Shown here in pieces: positions 10,153-19,466 of a stretch of DNA of 64,000 bases. The translations under genes were made by a program, and so were the position numbers. The notes beneath the pieces were generated by a model. That model was given only the letters and a program-made list of their open reading frames with translations, made no database searches and was not told where the DNA came from. Positions within the stretch are counted from its first letter, which is position 1; the number at the start of each line of letters is the position of its first letter. This DNA is from Tetramitus jugosus (Eukaryota > Heterolobosea > Eutetramitea > Acrasida > Vahlkampfiidae), in the NCBI GenBank assembly GCA_937625935.1, contig OW569373.1:186001-250000 (forward strand), in the 5' to 3' direction.

Positions 10153-10254
10153 ACAAGAGAACAACTTGATTGAGAAACGAGAAAATGTAAATTATTACTA
10201 TTAATGCGACATATTTATGTTTTGTTTACTTTGTACATGAAAAGGATGAATAGT

Positions 10255-12699
10255 TTAGTTTCGCGAAGCTTGCTTTCTAAATCGTTCAAATTCGGCATTG
10301 TCAGATACGAGTTCAGATGGTTTTCGTTTTCTTTTTTGCCTGCCTTCTGCAGGTGTAGTGGGTGTGGTTGGTGGAGGTATAATGATTTCGTCTTCGAGAA
10401 GGAGTTCTGATTCATTCTCATCTGATGAAGGTTCTGTCTCTTCATCGTCAATCATTGCTCTGTTGCTGTTGGGCGATGAGGTTGTAGCTGGACTCTTGTT
10501 CGGTGTTTTTCGTCTTCTGCGTGCTGTTGTGGACGAGGATGCAGCGGAGCGTTTGTTCTTCCTGTTGGCACCTGTAGGAGTAGAACAGGATTTGCTCTCC
10601 TGAGAAACCATTACGAGTGCCTTATCTCTGATTTCCCTAAAGTTAATTTCCGGTTGACCATTGGATCTGTGGCGTTGAGATTCGTCCAATATCAGGAAAG
10701 TCTTGTCCCAACCATTGTGCTGTGGTCGATTGACTGATGGCTCAACAACCAAATCAATCCGATTGTTCCATCTGCTGAGATAATTGAACTGTTCGGGCTT
10801 GTTCGTCTTTGGATTCATCCAAATTACTTGACCATCGGCTGTGATGACAGAGTCAATTGTTTTCTTTGGTGTTCTGAACTGGATTTTATCTCCAGGCATA
10901 ATCAAACCAAAAGCAACAAGCTTCTCTGTTGTAATTCTCTTGGGTGGCTTGCGCCTTGTGCCATCACTCTTTCGTGAGATATGTTTTCCATCCATGTCTT
11001 CGTCATCACTGCCATATGTGTTGTTTGACGATGGTGTCATTGGACTAGCCAACAGAGACTTGTCTGTTGTTGAGTTCGTACCTATAAGGACCTGTAAAGG
11101 AGTGACTGTAGTGGGAAGCGATGACGTCATGGATTCAATTGAAGAAGAAGTAGAGAGAAGCGTTGAAGCCACCGAAGGGATTGATGCTAACAGAACAGAT
11201 TGCGTCGTGTGGACGGGATAGACAACATGAAGTGGAGTAGAGGGTAAGATATCATGAGGCTGCTCAGAGCACAGCAGAGAATTCGATTCAAGCATTGAGA
11301 GAGCAGGAGGAGCAAGTTTTGGTGATCGCGAATAATCAGGATTGACCTTGTCGAATATACTCCTGAACAGAGCTTGTCTCTGATCAGCAGGTATCACTTC
11401 ATCTACCTTGTCCATAATCTCCGGTATGGTTTGTTGTGGAGTGATGACTTGCTGCTGCTGGTGATGATGATGCACATTTGTAATCATTGTGGTTGTCGAC
11501 AATGGCGTCGAAGCAACAGCACTTGCAATCTGTTGGTGATTGATTGGCCCTTGATTCATCACAGATGCGTTCGGTTCCTGCTTCACTGGTTCTTGTTGTA
11601 CTCTCTCTTCTGTGGTTATATTGGTAGTAGGTGTTGAGGATGACGATGAAGGTTCACCACCAGTACCAACACTGTTGATTCGATTCTCTCCAGCCAACTC
11701 TGCAAACTGCTTCTCCAACAATTGCTTTGCCAGTGTCTTGTACTGAATCTTCTCTCTCATTTCATCTTCCATCTTCATCTGGAGAACGTGCAGCATTTGC
11801 TTGACATCGGATCGCAAATACTCTGAAACGGTCATTTGATTGGCTTCTTCTGCTTCTTGAGTGGCTGTTGAATTCGGGTTCAATGTCTCTCTAATGCATG
11901 ATCGAATGGTCATCCGAAGTGATCGATGAGAATTCAATTTTCTTCCCAGTTCTCTCATGACTTGTTCCACAGATCCTGTTGTTGTTGGTGTAGTTGTTGT
12001 TGCGTCAATTGTAATCGTCTGAGGAGTTGTCGTAAGAGTATTAGTCTCAGCAGCAGCAGCATCAGTCGTCGAAACAGGAACAGGAGTAGTGTCTGGATGT
12101 GCAGATGACTTCAATTGTTCCACTGCATCCATGTGATGCTTCTCCTGTTGTTCATCCTGCGACTGTGGTTGTTGTTGTTGTTCAGTTGTAGGAGTAACAG
12201 TGGTGGTAGTGGCTAATGTTGTTGTTGCTGTTGTTGCTGTTGTTGCTGTTGTTGCTGTGTGTTCCTCAATATTCGTATTGTTGTTTTCATTCTCACTTTT
12301 GACCAACGCTGTTGTTGGAGTCGAATGTTGTTGATTACTCAATTGTTCATTCTGTTGCTGTTGTTGTTGTTCCTGTGGAGGAGTGCTCTGAAGAGATGAT
12401 GATGATGATATTGGAGCTTGTTGTTGTGGTTGCTGTTGATGGGGAGGTGATGGAGTACAGGTCAAAATAGATGAATGATCATCCAACCAACAAACCAAGT
12501 ACTGCAACAAGTCATCATACCTCGGATGTTTCTCTATTTGATCCATGAGTGCATGACTCCACTCGTGGATGGGTGTGGGATGAGCATGGAGGATATCGAG
12601 GAGTTGATGTGGTTGAACAATGGGTATTTTACCCCTCTGTAACAGTTCTAATCGGTTAGTGGAACCATTGGTCGTGCTGTTGTGTTGATGATTGGTCAT
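10255..12699 (-). CDS. Probable RAMA-domain protein, likely nuclear or chromatin-associated
   Basis: This is an 814-residue frame. Residues about 25-75 (LLDILHAHP...WSHALMDQIEKHPRYDDLLQYL) form a small helical unit I do not recognise. A long Gln/Thr/Ser-rich linker follows, with a charged helical segment near 260-340 (REKIQYKTLAKQLLEKQFAEL). Residues about 590-675 look like a RAMA (restriction enzyme adenine methylase-associated) domain: LVAFGLIMPGDKIQF, then ITADGQVIWM, then a Ser/Arg-Trp segment and a closing NGWDKTFLI. The tail is rich in basic KRK and RRRRK clusters, which would act as nuclear localisation signals. In animals RAMA occurs in MPND, reported to read N6-methyladenine in DNA. 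Function here is inferred from the domain pattern only. It shares a 118-bp promoter region with the gene at 12818. Confidence 0.65.
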   Translation of the reverse strand: MTNHQHNSTTNGSTNRLELLQRGKIPIVQPHQLLDILHAHPTPIHEWSHALMDQIEKHPRYDDLLQYLVCWLDDHSSILTCTPSPPHQQQPQQQAPISSSSSLQSTPPQEQQQQQQNEQLSNQQHSTPTTALVKSENENNNTNIEEHTATTATTATTATTTLATTTTVTPTTEQQQQPQSQDEQQEKHHMDAVEQLKSSAHPDTTPVPVSTTDAAAAETNTLTTTPQTITIDATTTTPTTTGSVEQVMRELGRKLNSHRSLRMTIRSCIRETLNPNSTATQEAEEANQMTVSEYLRSDVKQMLHVLQMKMEDEMREKIQYKTLAKQLLEKQFAELAGENRINSVGTGGEPSSSSSTPTTNITTEERVQQEPVKQEPNASVMNQGPINHQQIASAVASTPLSTTTMITNVHHHHQQQQVITPQQTIPEIMDKVDEVIPADQRQALFRSIFDKVNPDYSRSPKLAPPALSMLESNSLLCSEQPHDILPSTPLHVVYPVHTTQSVLLASIPSVASTLLSTSSSIESMTSSLPTTVTPLQVLIGTNSTTDKSLLASPMTPSSNNTYGSDDEDMDGKHISRKSDGTRRKPPKRITTEKLVAFGLIMPGDKIQFRTPKKTIDSVITADGQVIWMNPKTNKPEQFNYLSRWNNRIDLVVEPSVNRPQHNGWDKTFLILDESQRHRSNGQPEINFREIRDKALVMVSQESKSCSTPTGANRKNKRSAASSSTTARRRRKTPNKSPATTSSPNSNRAMIDDEETEPSSDENESELLLEDEIIIPPPTTPTTPAEGRQKRKRKPSELVSDNAEFERFRKQASRN

Positions 12700-12723
12700 T
12701 ATTCATACACCAGAAGGAGATCG

Positions 12724-12735
12724 TTTTCGCGCCAA
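12724..12735. promoter_or_regulatory. E2F-like element TTTTCGCGCCAA between divergent genes
   Basis: The 12-bp sequence matches the E2F/DP consensus TTTSSCGC. It lies in the 118-bp gap between the RAMA-domain gene (start 12699) and the FYD-repeat gene (start 12818). Similar elements occur in other promoters of this window. Function is inferred from sequence only. Confidence 0.4.
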
Positions 12736-12817
12736 GTTTTGCGTGAGTTTCAGATACGGGGAAACGAAAAAAAAAGAAACGGTCAGAGGAACTACAAATA
12801 AACACAGTTACTCAGAT

Positions 12818-14908
12818 ATGGCAAAGAGTAAACATGTTTTGCATGGAGCATTAACAGCCCAGAGAGAAAAGAACGATCCCATCATAAAAGCTGCAAATGT
12901 CCTAGAGTCATCAAACAGTTACAGCAGGGCTGGCAGAATGAGTGAGAGTTTGTTAACTGGTAAGGATGCTCTGTTAATGAGTTCAAATGCACAAAAGAAT
13001 CGTCAAAACAAGGACAAAAACAAAGAAGAGGAAAATTCAAAATCCCCTGACATGAGAGCCAGTTGGGATGTAACTCGGTTGAGGTCAGTTCACAAAGAAC
13101 TATCATCCACAGCTCTGTCGAACTCCAACAGTACGAATAACAACAAACTTCAACGAGATGATGAAGAGAAAGATATCGAAAATGTTAAGAATATGACAAA
13201 TTCTGAAGGATCATATTCTTTCAAAACTGTTCCACGAGATAGCAGCAAGTTTAGACACTTCCTCGGGGAGAATGTAGTTAACTACAACAAACTGATAGAG
13301 AACGAGAAGTCTGGTAACGAGAGCAACGAGATGGAATTCCAAAACTTGGGACCTGGTCATTACCAAGTCCGATACGACATTATCGATCATAACCCTCATG
13401 CACACACCTTCCTACCTAAATCTAGCCATAAACGACGATCGAAGTCTCAACAAGAATCAGTTAACAAAGAAGTTGAATCCAAAGAGTATGTACCTTTCGA
13501 AAAGGATTCTAGATGCTCTGAAATCCAAGATCATCCAAAGTGGTATGATAAGAACCGAGGGCCGACATCAATGTTCAAATCCACTTCAGCAATCAGAGAA
13601 CTCCCAAGGAGTAATCTTGTTGATCAGTTTTATGATAACGATCAAACAAAATTCTCCCACCCACGTCCTATAACAGCTGCCAATTTCTCCAAAGACATAA
13701 CAAGAGCTCAAGCGTCCCTTGTTGGTCGTGTTGGAGTGTATAGCGCTCCAGATACTTACTACGATAAATGCTTGAATCTAAATGTTACCCGACCGACATT
13801 AACAAAAGGAATGACGTTTGACCAGATGAGAGTGAGCAGAGATAAACAAAGGAGAGCAGGGAGACATAACATCTCTTTAATCGATTACGACGTTGAAAAC
13901 AATCCGAAAGTTAACTATCCTAACTGGGGACACTTTTACGATGTCGATGAGGCTTTATTGAAGAAGAACTTGGGAGATTCCCGTCACAAATCTATCGCTA
14001 CAACCAACCACGTTAGGATGGATAAACAGCTTGGAAGATCAGATTTCTATGGAAGTAGAGAAAATTCTGCCGGTCAGGTTGAGCAAGAAGGTTCCGATGA
14101 TATGTATCCAGCAACGAGTATCCTGTCTACGAATCAAGCCTATGATAAGACTCACCAAAAACTCATGTTTATTACTTACTTTGACAAGATGAAAAAACGA
14201 CCAGATTATCTCTATCGTATTCCAGATCATAATAATCTGGATTACGATGCAGAATTGACTTCAGTGTTCCCTCGATCTCCGAATGCAATTATCATGCCTG
14301 AGAAACCTCCTAAGGATACAATTCAAGACGAGTTAATAACAGAATTCTATGATCAGAAGTATTCGATTGTGCATGAGAGGCCAAAAGCAATCGACTTTTC
14401 TCGAAACGCGAAAAGAAATGGACAAACGACTGCAAAACTAATGAGGAGTAATGCTACATCGTTAGACATGTTTTATGATGTATCTAGAGGACTACAGTAT
14501 TTGGAACCAAGATTGCAAGGTGATCCCATGATGAAAACTCAAAAAGGAAGAGTAGAGTTGTACCAAACAAGTAAGAAGAAGAAAAAGAAGAAGAGTTTAG
14601 CACAGAAGAAAATTGATGAATTCAAGAAAAAGAGAAGACAGGCAGTACCTAAGGAATTTACCGACTACATTGACATCAATGAAACCATGGGATGCGTAAA
14701 GAAGAAATCTATCCGTGACTCGTACGTGGACTATGCTAGATCTGTGAGCAAAGATGCCAATGAATTCGAGAAGAATCAAATTCTTCGAAAAAGGGTGAAT
14801 AACAAAGCAGTGGAACCTAGCTGTGTAACATACACTCCGATTTATTCTCAAGTTGAACCCAAACCAAGGAACATCTTCTTAGGGAAACCAATTGCCAACA
14901 TACCGTAA
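12818..14908 (+). CDS. FYD-repeat protein, candidate axonemal/microtubule-associated protein
   Basis: The call is 696 residues from ATG 12818 (MAKSKHVL); the open frame extends upstream, but that part overlaps the divergent gene's start and looks non-coding. A loose motif recurs: an aromatic-Tyr-Asp centre, about 8-12 polar residues, then a Pro-rich turn. Examples are VDQFYDNDQTKFSHPRP (near 265), APDTYYDKCLNLNVTRPT (near 310), WGHFYDVDEALL (near 370), TEFYDQKYSIVHERP (near 505) and LDMFYDVSRGLQYLEPR (near 548); a GPGHYQVRYD element lies near 178. GPG-Y elements resemble sperm-tail PG-rich repeats, and such short tandem motifs are common in proteins of the flagellar axoneme or microtubule lumen. 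Naegleria builds flagella, so this fits, but no family was identified. A Lys-rich patch (KKKKKKKSL) lies near 590. Confidence 0.65.
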   Translation: MAKSKHVLHGALTAQREKNDPIIKAANVLESSNSYSRAGRMSESLLTGKDALLMSSNAQKNRQNKDKNKEEENSKSPDMRASWDVTRLRSVHKELSSTALSNSNSTNNNKLQRDDEEKDIENVKNMTNSEGSYSFKTVPRDSSKFRHFLGENVVNYNKLIENEKSGNESNEMEFQNLGPGHYQVRYDIIDHNPHAHTFLPKSSHKRRSKSQQESVNKEVESKEYVPFEKDSRCSEIQDHPKWYDKNRGPTSMFKSTSAIRELPRSNLVDQFYDNDQTKFSHPRPITAANFSKDITRAQASLVGRVGVYSAPDTYYDKCLNLNVTRPTLTKGMTFDQMRVSRDKQRRAGRHNISLIDYDVENNPKVNYPNWGHFYDVDEALLKKNLGDSRHKSIATTNHVRMDKQLGRSDFYGSRENSAGQVEQEGSDDMYPATSILSTNQAYDKTHQKLMFITYFDKMKKRPDYLYRIPDHNNLDYDAELTSVFPRSPNAIIMPEKPPKDTIQDELITEFYDQKYSIVHERPKAIDFSRNAKRNGQTTAKLMRSNATSLDMFYDVSRGLQYLEPRLQGDPMMKTQKGRVELYQTSKKKKKKKSLAQKKIDEFKKKRRQAVPKEFTDYIDINETMGCVKKKSIRDSYVDYARSVSKDANEFEKNQILRKRVNNKAVEPSCVTYTPIYSQVEPKPRNIFLGKPIANIP

Positions 14909-14938
14909 GATTTCATTCCATGCTTTCAGAATTACTTC

Positions 14939-14944
14939 AATAAA
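14939..14944 (+). terminator. AATAAA polyadenylation-type signal of the FYD-repeat gene
   Basis: AATAAA lies 31 bp after the stop codon at 14906-14908 and about 90 bp before the tRNA gene. Its position fits a short 3' UTR. Confidence 0.5.
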
Positions 14945-15037
14945 ACCATTTATTTCATTGTAAATTCTGTCCGGCCAGCCATCGGACTAATTTTACAATA
15001 TTTGCGCAAATTTTGCTATTTTTTGTAAACTGATGCC

Positions 15038-15110
15038 GGGGACTTAGCTCAGTTGGTAGAGCGTGTGCTTCGCATGCATAAGGTCCCGAGTTCGATTCCC
15101 GGAGTCTCCA
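15038..15110 (+). tRNA. tRNA-Ala, anticodon CGC
   Basis: The 73-nt sequence folds into a full cloverleaf without an intron. The acceptor stem GGGGACT pairs with AGTCTCC (one G-U), the D arm is GCTC/GAGC, and the anticodon stem TGTGC/GCATA closes the loop TTCGCAT, so positions 34-36 read CGC (Ala, codon GCG). The discriminator base is A. The T arm is CCGAG-TTCGATT-CCCGG, which has one A-C mismatch. Internal promoter boxes are present (A box TAGCTCAGTTGG, B box GTTCGATTCC). A TTTT run at 15117-15120 is a suitable Pol III terminator. CCA is not encoded. Confidence 0.95.
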
Positions 15111-15156
15111 AGACACTTTTCTTCCGTTCTCCTTTACCCCCAAAGTAAAAAAAGAA

Positions 15157-15581
15157 ATGCTGTGGAATTTGTTCAAGGTCATCCTATTGCTGATCAACAG
15201 CGTTGCCATTTTGAATGAAGAACGATTCCTTCGAAGGAGTAAGTAAGCTTTTACAGGAACGTTGGTCGATCTTATCAATTCGACAAATTCATTCTTCGTG
15301 ATATTAACACGTTTTTTATCGTGATTGTAGTTGGATTTGGATACCAACCGGATGTGGTGTCGAGTGGAACTGTGAAAGGACAAGTCATCAATCTTTTGCA
15401 TGCTGTGAGGACTCTTCTCAGATGTAGGTTTCATCATTTGTTGTTTCTGTGTTTGAACGTTTGTTCATATTGCTTAGTTGCTCACCCTCAATTGATGGAC
15501 ATGTTGCATGTTTTTACGAAAATAGTGCCATTGATCTTGGCAAACATTTTCACTATGATTATTGTGCTGGTTGTTGGATAA
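15157..15581 (+). CDS. YOS1: YOS1 (IER3IP1) ER-Golgi trafficking membrane protein, three exons
   Basis: Exons are 15157-15238, 15331-15423 and 15478-15581, giving 92 residues. The intron 1 donor is GTAAGT and the intron 2 donor is GTAGGT; both acceptors end in TAG. The spliced product begins MLWNLFKVILLLINSVAILN, continues EERFLRRIGFGYQPD and VINLLHAVRTLLRF, and ends in a hydrophobic segment (LILANIFTMIIVLVVG). This is the Yos1/IER3IP1 layout: an N-terminal hydrophobic helix, the EERFL-xx-IG-W/F-G signature, and a C-terminal membrane helix. Yos1 acts with Yip1-Yif1 in COPII transport between ER and Golgi. The family is about 80-90 residues, so the length fits. Intron 2 is 54 nt with no in-frame stop, so retention would insert 18 residues. 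The gene starts 47 bp after the tRNA and is convergent with TRPML. Confidence 0.9.
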
Positions 15582-15707
15582 TAGAAGCGAGATCGACCGC
15601 AACATGGATTGTTAATTGTATATATATAAATGGATAAAGAATAATTTGACATTCGATTAGTTGATACGAGTTTTATTCTCATTGTATATGTGCTGTTTGT
15701 TGACTTT

Positions 15708-18590
15708 CTATTTCTTGTTATCTTCACCACTATCGTCCGATGGTGGCGTTCTTATCAGCCCTGAGGAGAATGATGCCGAGAGACCTGAGCCAGCCTTGTT
15801 GCTGCTGTTCGATTTGCCCTTGAGAATGGATTTTGTAGGAGTGAGTGATTTGGAGTGCTTGGACAGGGAGGATGGAACAGTGGGCGATTCGGCACTGTCC
15901 GCATTGAATGACACTCGAGAAATATTCAATTTTGTGGGTATGGGTCGCGTGCTTGACTTGCTGCTTCCATTGCTGATACTGCTCTTTCTGACTGGCTCAC
16001 CTGCAAAGCCATTGTATGAAGTCGATAATTCTTGCGGTGATGGTTGATACTGTCTTCTCATTTGTTGCATGAGTTCAGTTGCTGCCTTCTTTTGTTGAAC
16101 ATTCGTGCCAGGATCAATCTGACCTGATGAAAGTTTGTGCAGTAGTTTCATTAGCTTACGCTTTCTCTTGAGTGCTTTGCGTTCCTGCGAATTAGAAACT
16201 GGCCAGAAATCGTCATCTGATCCATAGGCAAGCTCTCCGTGATCAACAACACTGGAATCAGAATCACTACTCGATGAATAGGAACAATTGGAGAGTGCTT
16301 CCTCATACTCTTCAAATTTGTGTTCCACAACTGTTTCAACATTCTGTTTTAATTCATTGCGTAGCGCCTCTGTTATTCCACCTTCTCTCACAGCAAAGTA
16401 AGCATCTTCCATAATCAGAATGAAAATATTTAGCACACAATACGTGAACAGACACACGAATGATACGAGATAGATCCGACTAAAGTATGCCAAAAGTGCA
16501 TTTTGACCATAGATGGTATCAAAAGTGTCGTGCAATGCATCTCCGTTGGCTGCTGAAAACAGCGTCACCATACTATTCTGCAATCCTTGAAAGTATTGAG
16601 AATATGATCCAAATAGAAGCATACCACACATTCCGTATCCAATGAAAATTGGTAATGCACCAATAATGAAACGAATCACATTCGGGAGACCATTCTTGAG
16701 CGATGTGATCAGAATGTAGAAAGCTGGATTATGGGCAAAGTATTGGACGATATTACTCCATGAAAAAATGGCACTCAGACCCAGCAGAATATTGGAAGCC
16801 TTCAAATCAGCATACTGATATGAAATATTACTCAATGCAACAATCGAAGAGATGACCCCAATCACGTTTCCGACGATCGTGAGTAAATGCCTATGTAATA
16901 TAAAGAAGAAAATTGTGTTAGATGGGATACAACAACTCAATATTGAAACAAGTCTGTGTGAGCATGACATACCAAATATTGAAGAATCTTAGTCTCTGCT
17001 TCAACGTTGGATTGACATCAACCGTAGACATGGGTATCGAAATCTCAGAGCCATCACCTGGCGTAACAGGTGTTTGATAGAGTGATTCAGGTGAAGAGTT
17101 TACACCTACTAGGTTCATATTGCCTTCTGATGAAGCAGATGGTTGCTTATCCTCTGGAAATGAACCATACGTCGTATAGTATTTGAGATCATTGTCTTTT
17201 TTGGCTTTTCTAACAAGCCTGAAGGCACGTAGTACAGCTCTTAGCACCAAGAACATGGAAGTAGCCGATAGCACAATCACAACGATGCATACCCATGTGA
17301 TTGCCGAGAGAGCAACATTAGAGAATGTCACTATATATTTGAAAATGATATTGTTGAGAAATAATAAGTTAGTAATTTGCATCATTCAATGACAAGAGAC
17401 AACCATCATGATGTAATTGATGTCATGAGTGAGAACACATACCTCTTTGTTTGTTGGACAAGCACAATGAAACGTCAAACTTGGCCAATAGAGGGACTCT
17501 GCCACCCCGATCTTTAAAGTCATAGGTCAAGCTAACAGTCCACAATAACACTTCTGGGTACTCCCTCTTAATAAATATGGTACGGAATGCAAAGTCTAAT
17601 CTCATTTCCAGTAAACTATGAAAATAGGATCGTAGCTCGCTCGTCGAAGCATCAGAAAACGGACTAGGAAAGTTTGGTGTCAAATAGTATTGTTCCTGCC
17701 TCGTTTCCTTATTCAACGGTTTTGAAAAATCCATCTTAATGTCTAGATCCAGCGTTTTGTACAGCGTATTCAACATGCGAATCGGTTTTATCGTGTATGT
17801 ATCATTCGAGTCGGCAGATGCACTACCTGTGGCCATTTTCATCAATAGACTCGTCGTTAAATCCTTGGAGTATCGATATTGATCGGCAGCATTGTAATGC
17901 GTTTGTTCTTGTTCATCTGCATAATTATAAACAAAATAATCCATGCTATGATTCGCAAATTCATAATACTATCAAAAGTCATCATCATCATCATTATCAC
18001 AAACAATATAATAAGAAGCGTTCGTTAGTCACCACTGCACACACTCTACAAACAACATGTGTGTTTCAAATGGTCAACAAATGTGTAGTATGCAGCATCT
18101 CCCTCTCACCACCAATGAATTGCACACCAACCAAAACATGATCGCGCACACTAGTGCCAATCTCTCGTGCACACACTTGGAACACATGGAACACATGGAA
18201 ACAAATAGAGAGACATACATTTTGAACTGTAGTTTCCAAATGCTCAACAACATCCTCCATCTTGTAAAATGAAAAAGTGGCATATCCGTTGAGACTCTCC
18301 TTGCTCTCTTCGAATCCCTCTGGCAAAAAACTGTTGACAATGGTTCCTCCAGCAGAAAACAAGTAATCTTCTCTCTCACGAGCAAACAAAAAGACTTGTA
18401 CAGTCACAAACACGACCAACAGGAGATGCGTGACAAACTTGAATGGAAATCTCCGATATTTGATAAATTTTTGCCAAAAACTCATTTTAATGGAGTCTTT
18501 TACTGGCATTTTGGGCATGAGTTTGAATGACTTGACAGAATCGAGTGAATCTTGAAGCCTTTTGAGCCTTAAGGCTCTCATTTTCATCAT
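15708..18590 (-). CDS. TRPML: Mucolipin-type TRP channel (TRPML), four exons
   Basis: Exons on the minus strand are 18590-18219, 17968-17443, 17330-16973 and 16890-15708. All donors are GTATGT, all acceptors end in AG, and phases are compatible, giving 812 residues. The layout is that of mucolipins: one membrane helix near 52-72 (VTHLLLVVFVTVQVFLF), a large luminal domain with YYEFANHS near its start, then a group of membrane helices from about 300. The pore segment is SMVTLFSAANGDAL (near 524-537) after GLPNVIRFIIGALPIF. Human TRPML1 has NGDD at the filter; here it reads NGDA. The C-terminal 250 residues are charged and Ser-rich with SP sites. TRPML channels release Ca2+ and other cations from endolysosomes; location here is inferred from the family. 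It shares a 464-bp upstream region with CKS1. Confidence 0.92.
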
Positions 18591-19054
18591 TGTTGTTTAG
18601 TTGTAAGAATGAAGGGTAGGTTGTTGTGTGTGATTAAATTGATGCTCTCAATGGTTGTTGTTAGTGGTTGGATGATGAGGATGATCGGTATGGTTGTTGC
18701 TGTGGTGCCATAGGTGTTGGTTGCAGTGTTGAGAGAGATAGTTAATGAGTTAATGAGTTCTATCTCAATGGTTAGCTTCTCACTGAAAAATTTATTTATT
18801 TGTTTGTGTGCAAAATGTCCAGCTCACCCACAGCTTTCGTGATGAAGGCGGATGTCCGAACAATTCTTCGAATCTAATATTTCTCCGCGAACGTTCGATT
18901 GTGATGTCCCGCCAATTTTGGTTTCGCGCCTGACTAGTCCGTTACGTTTTTCGGGTTGACCCTCTGACATGCTTCTTTCAAAAACACATCCATCGAAAGC
19001 TCGACCAAGCCATCATCACTCACCCAACCACTAGAACAAACACTACAACAAACG
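18591..19054. other. Divergent promoter region of TRPML and CKS1
   Basis: No RNA gene or open frame is seen here. The part near TRPML is T/G-rich. The part near CKS1 contains a cluster of E2F-like elements at 18908-18930 and an A/C-rich leader just before the CKS1 ATG. Confidence 0.5.
18908..18930. promoter_or_regulatory. Paired E2F-like elements upstream of CKS1
   Basis: CCCGCCAA at 18908-18915 is the reverse complement of TTGGCGGG, and TTTCGCGCC lies at 18922-18930. Both match E2F/DP consensus forms and sit 125-147 bp before the CKS1 start codon. CKS1 is a cell-cycle gene, which makes E2F control plausible; no binding data are implied. Confidence 0.5.
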
Positions 19055-19466
19055 ATGGCCAACCAATTGAACCTTGAAGAACTTTCCAAGCAAATTGAAT
19101 ACTCTGAGAAATACTATGACGACAAGTACGAGTACAGGTAAGTTGTTTGATATCATCACTCACACTCATTTATGCACATTGTGTCACGCAAAGCACACAC
19201 TAACAACAAATGCAAATTGAATCTCTCAATCTAGACATGTCATCCTACCAAAAGACCTCGCAAGATTTGTGATCAAGTCCACAAACAAGCGTGACTTGAG
19301 TGAAAAAGAATGGAGATACTTTGGAATTCAAATGTCCAAGGGTTGGATCCATTATGGATACCATGACCCAGAGCCACACATTTTACTGTTCAGACGTTTG
19401 TTCAAGGGAGGACCAACACCAAGAGTTCAAATGGAAATGGAGATTTCCACCAATGACAGCTATTAA
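19055..19466 (+). CDS. CKS1: Cyclin-dependent kinase regulatory subunit CKS1, two exons
   Basis: Exons are 19055-19137 and 19235-19466, giving 104 residues. The intron is 97 nt with donor GTAAGT and acceptor TCTAG, splitting an Arg codon in [13 protein letters not shown]. The Cks core is complete: [35 protein letters not shown] and [12 protein letters not shown], the anion-binding and hinge region. Cks proteins bind CDK1/CDK2-type kinases and act as phospho-adaptors that promote multisite phosphorylation. The length is typical with a short N-terminal extension and a C-terminal tail ([13 protein letters not shown]). The HDPEPH segment is the hinge through which Cks proteins can swap strands. 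Its promoter has E2F-like elements. Confidence 0.95.

Noticed and set aside
14955-15437. 160-codon minus-strand frame across the tRNA and YOS1
   Set aside because: It is antisense to a clear tRNA and to YOS1 exons; its sequence is explained by those genes.
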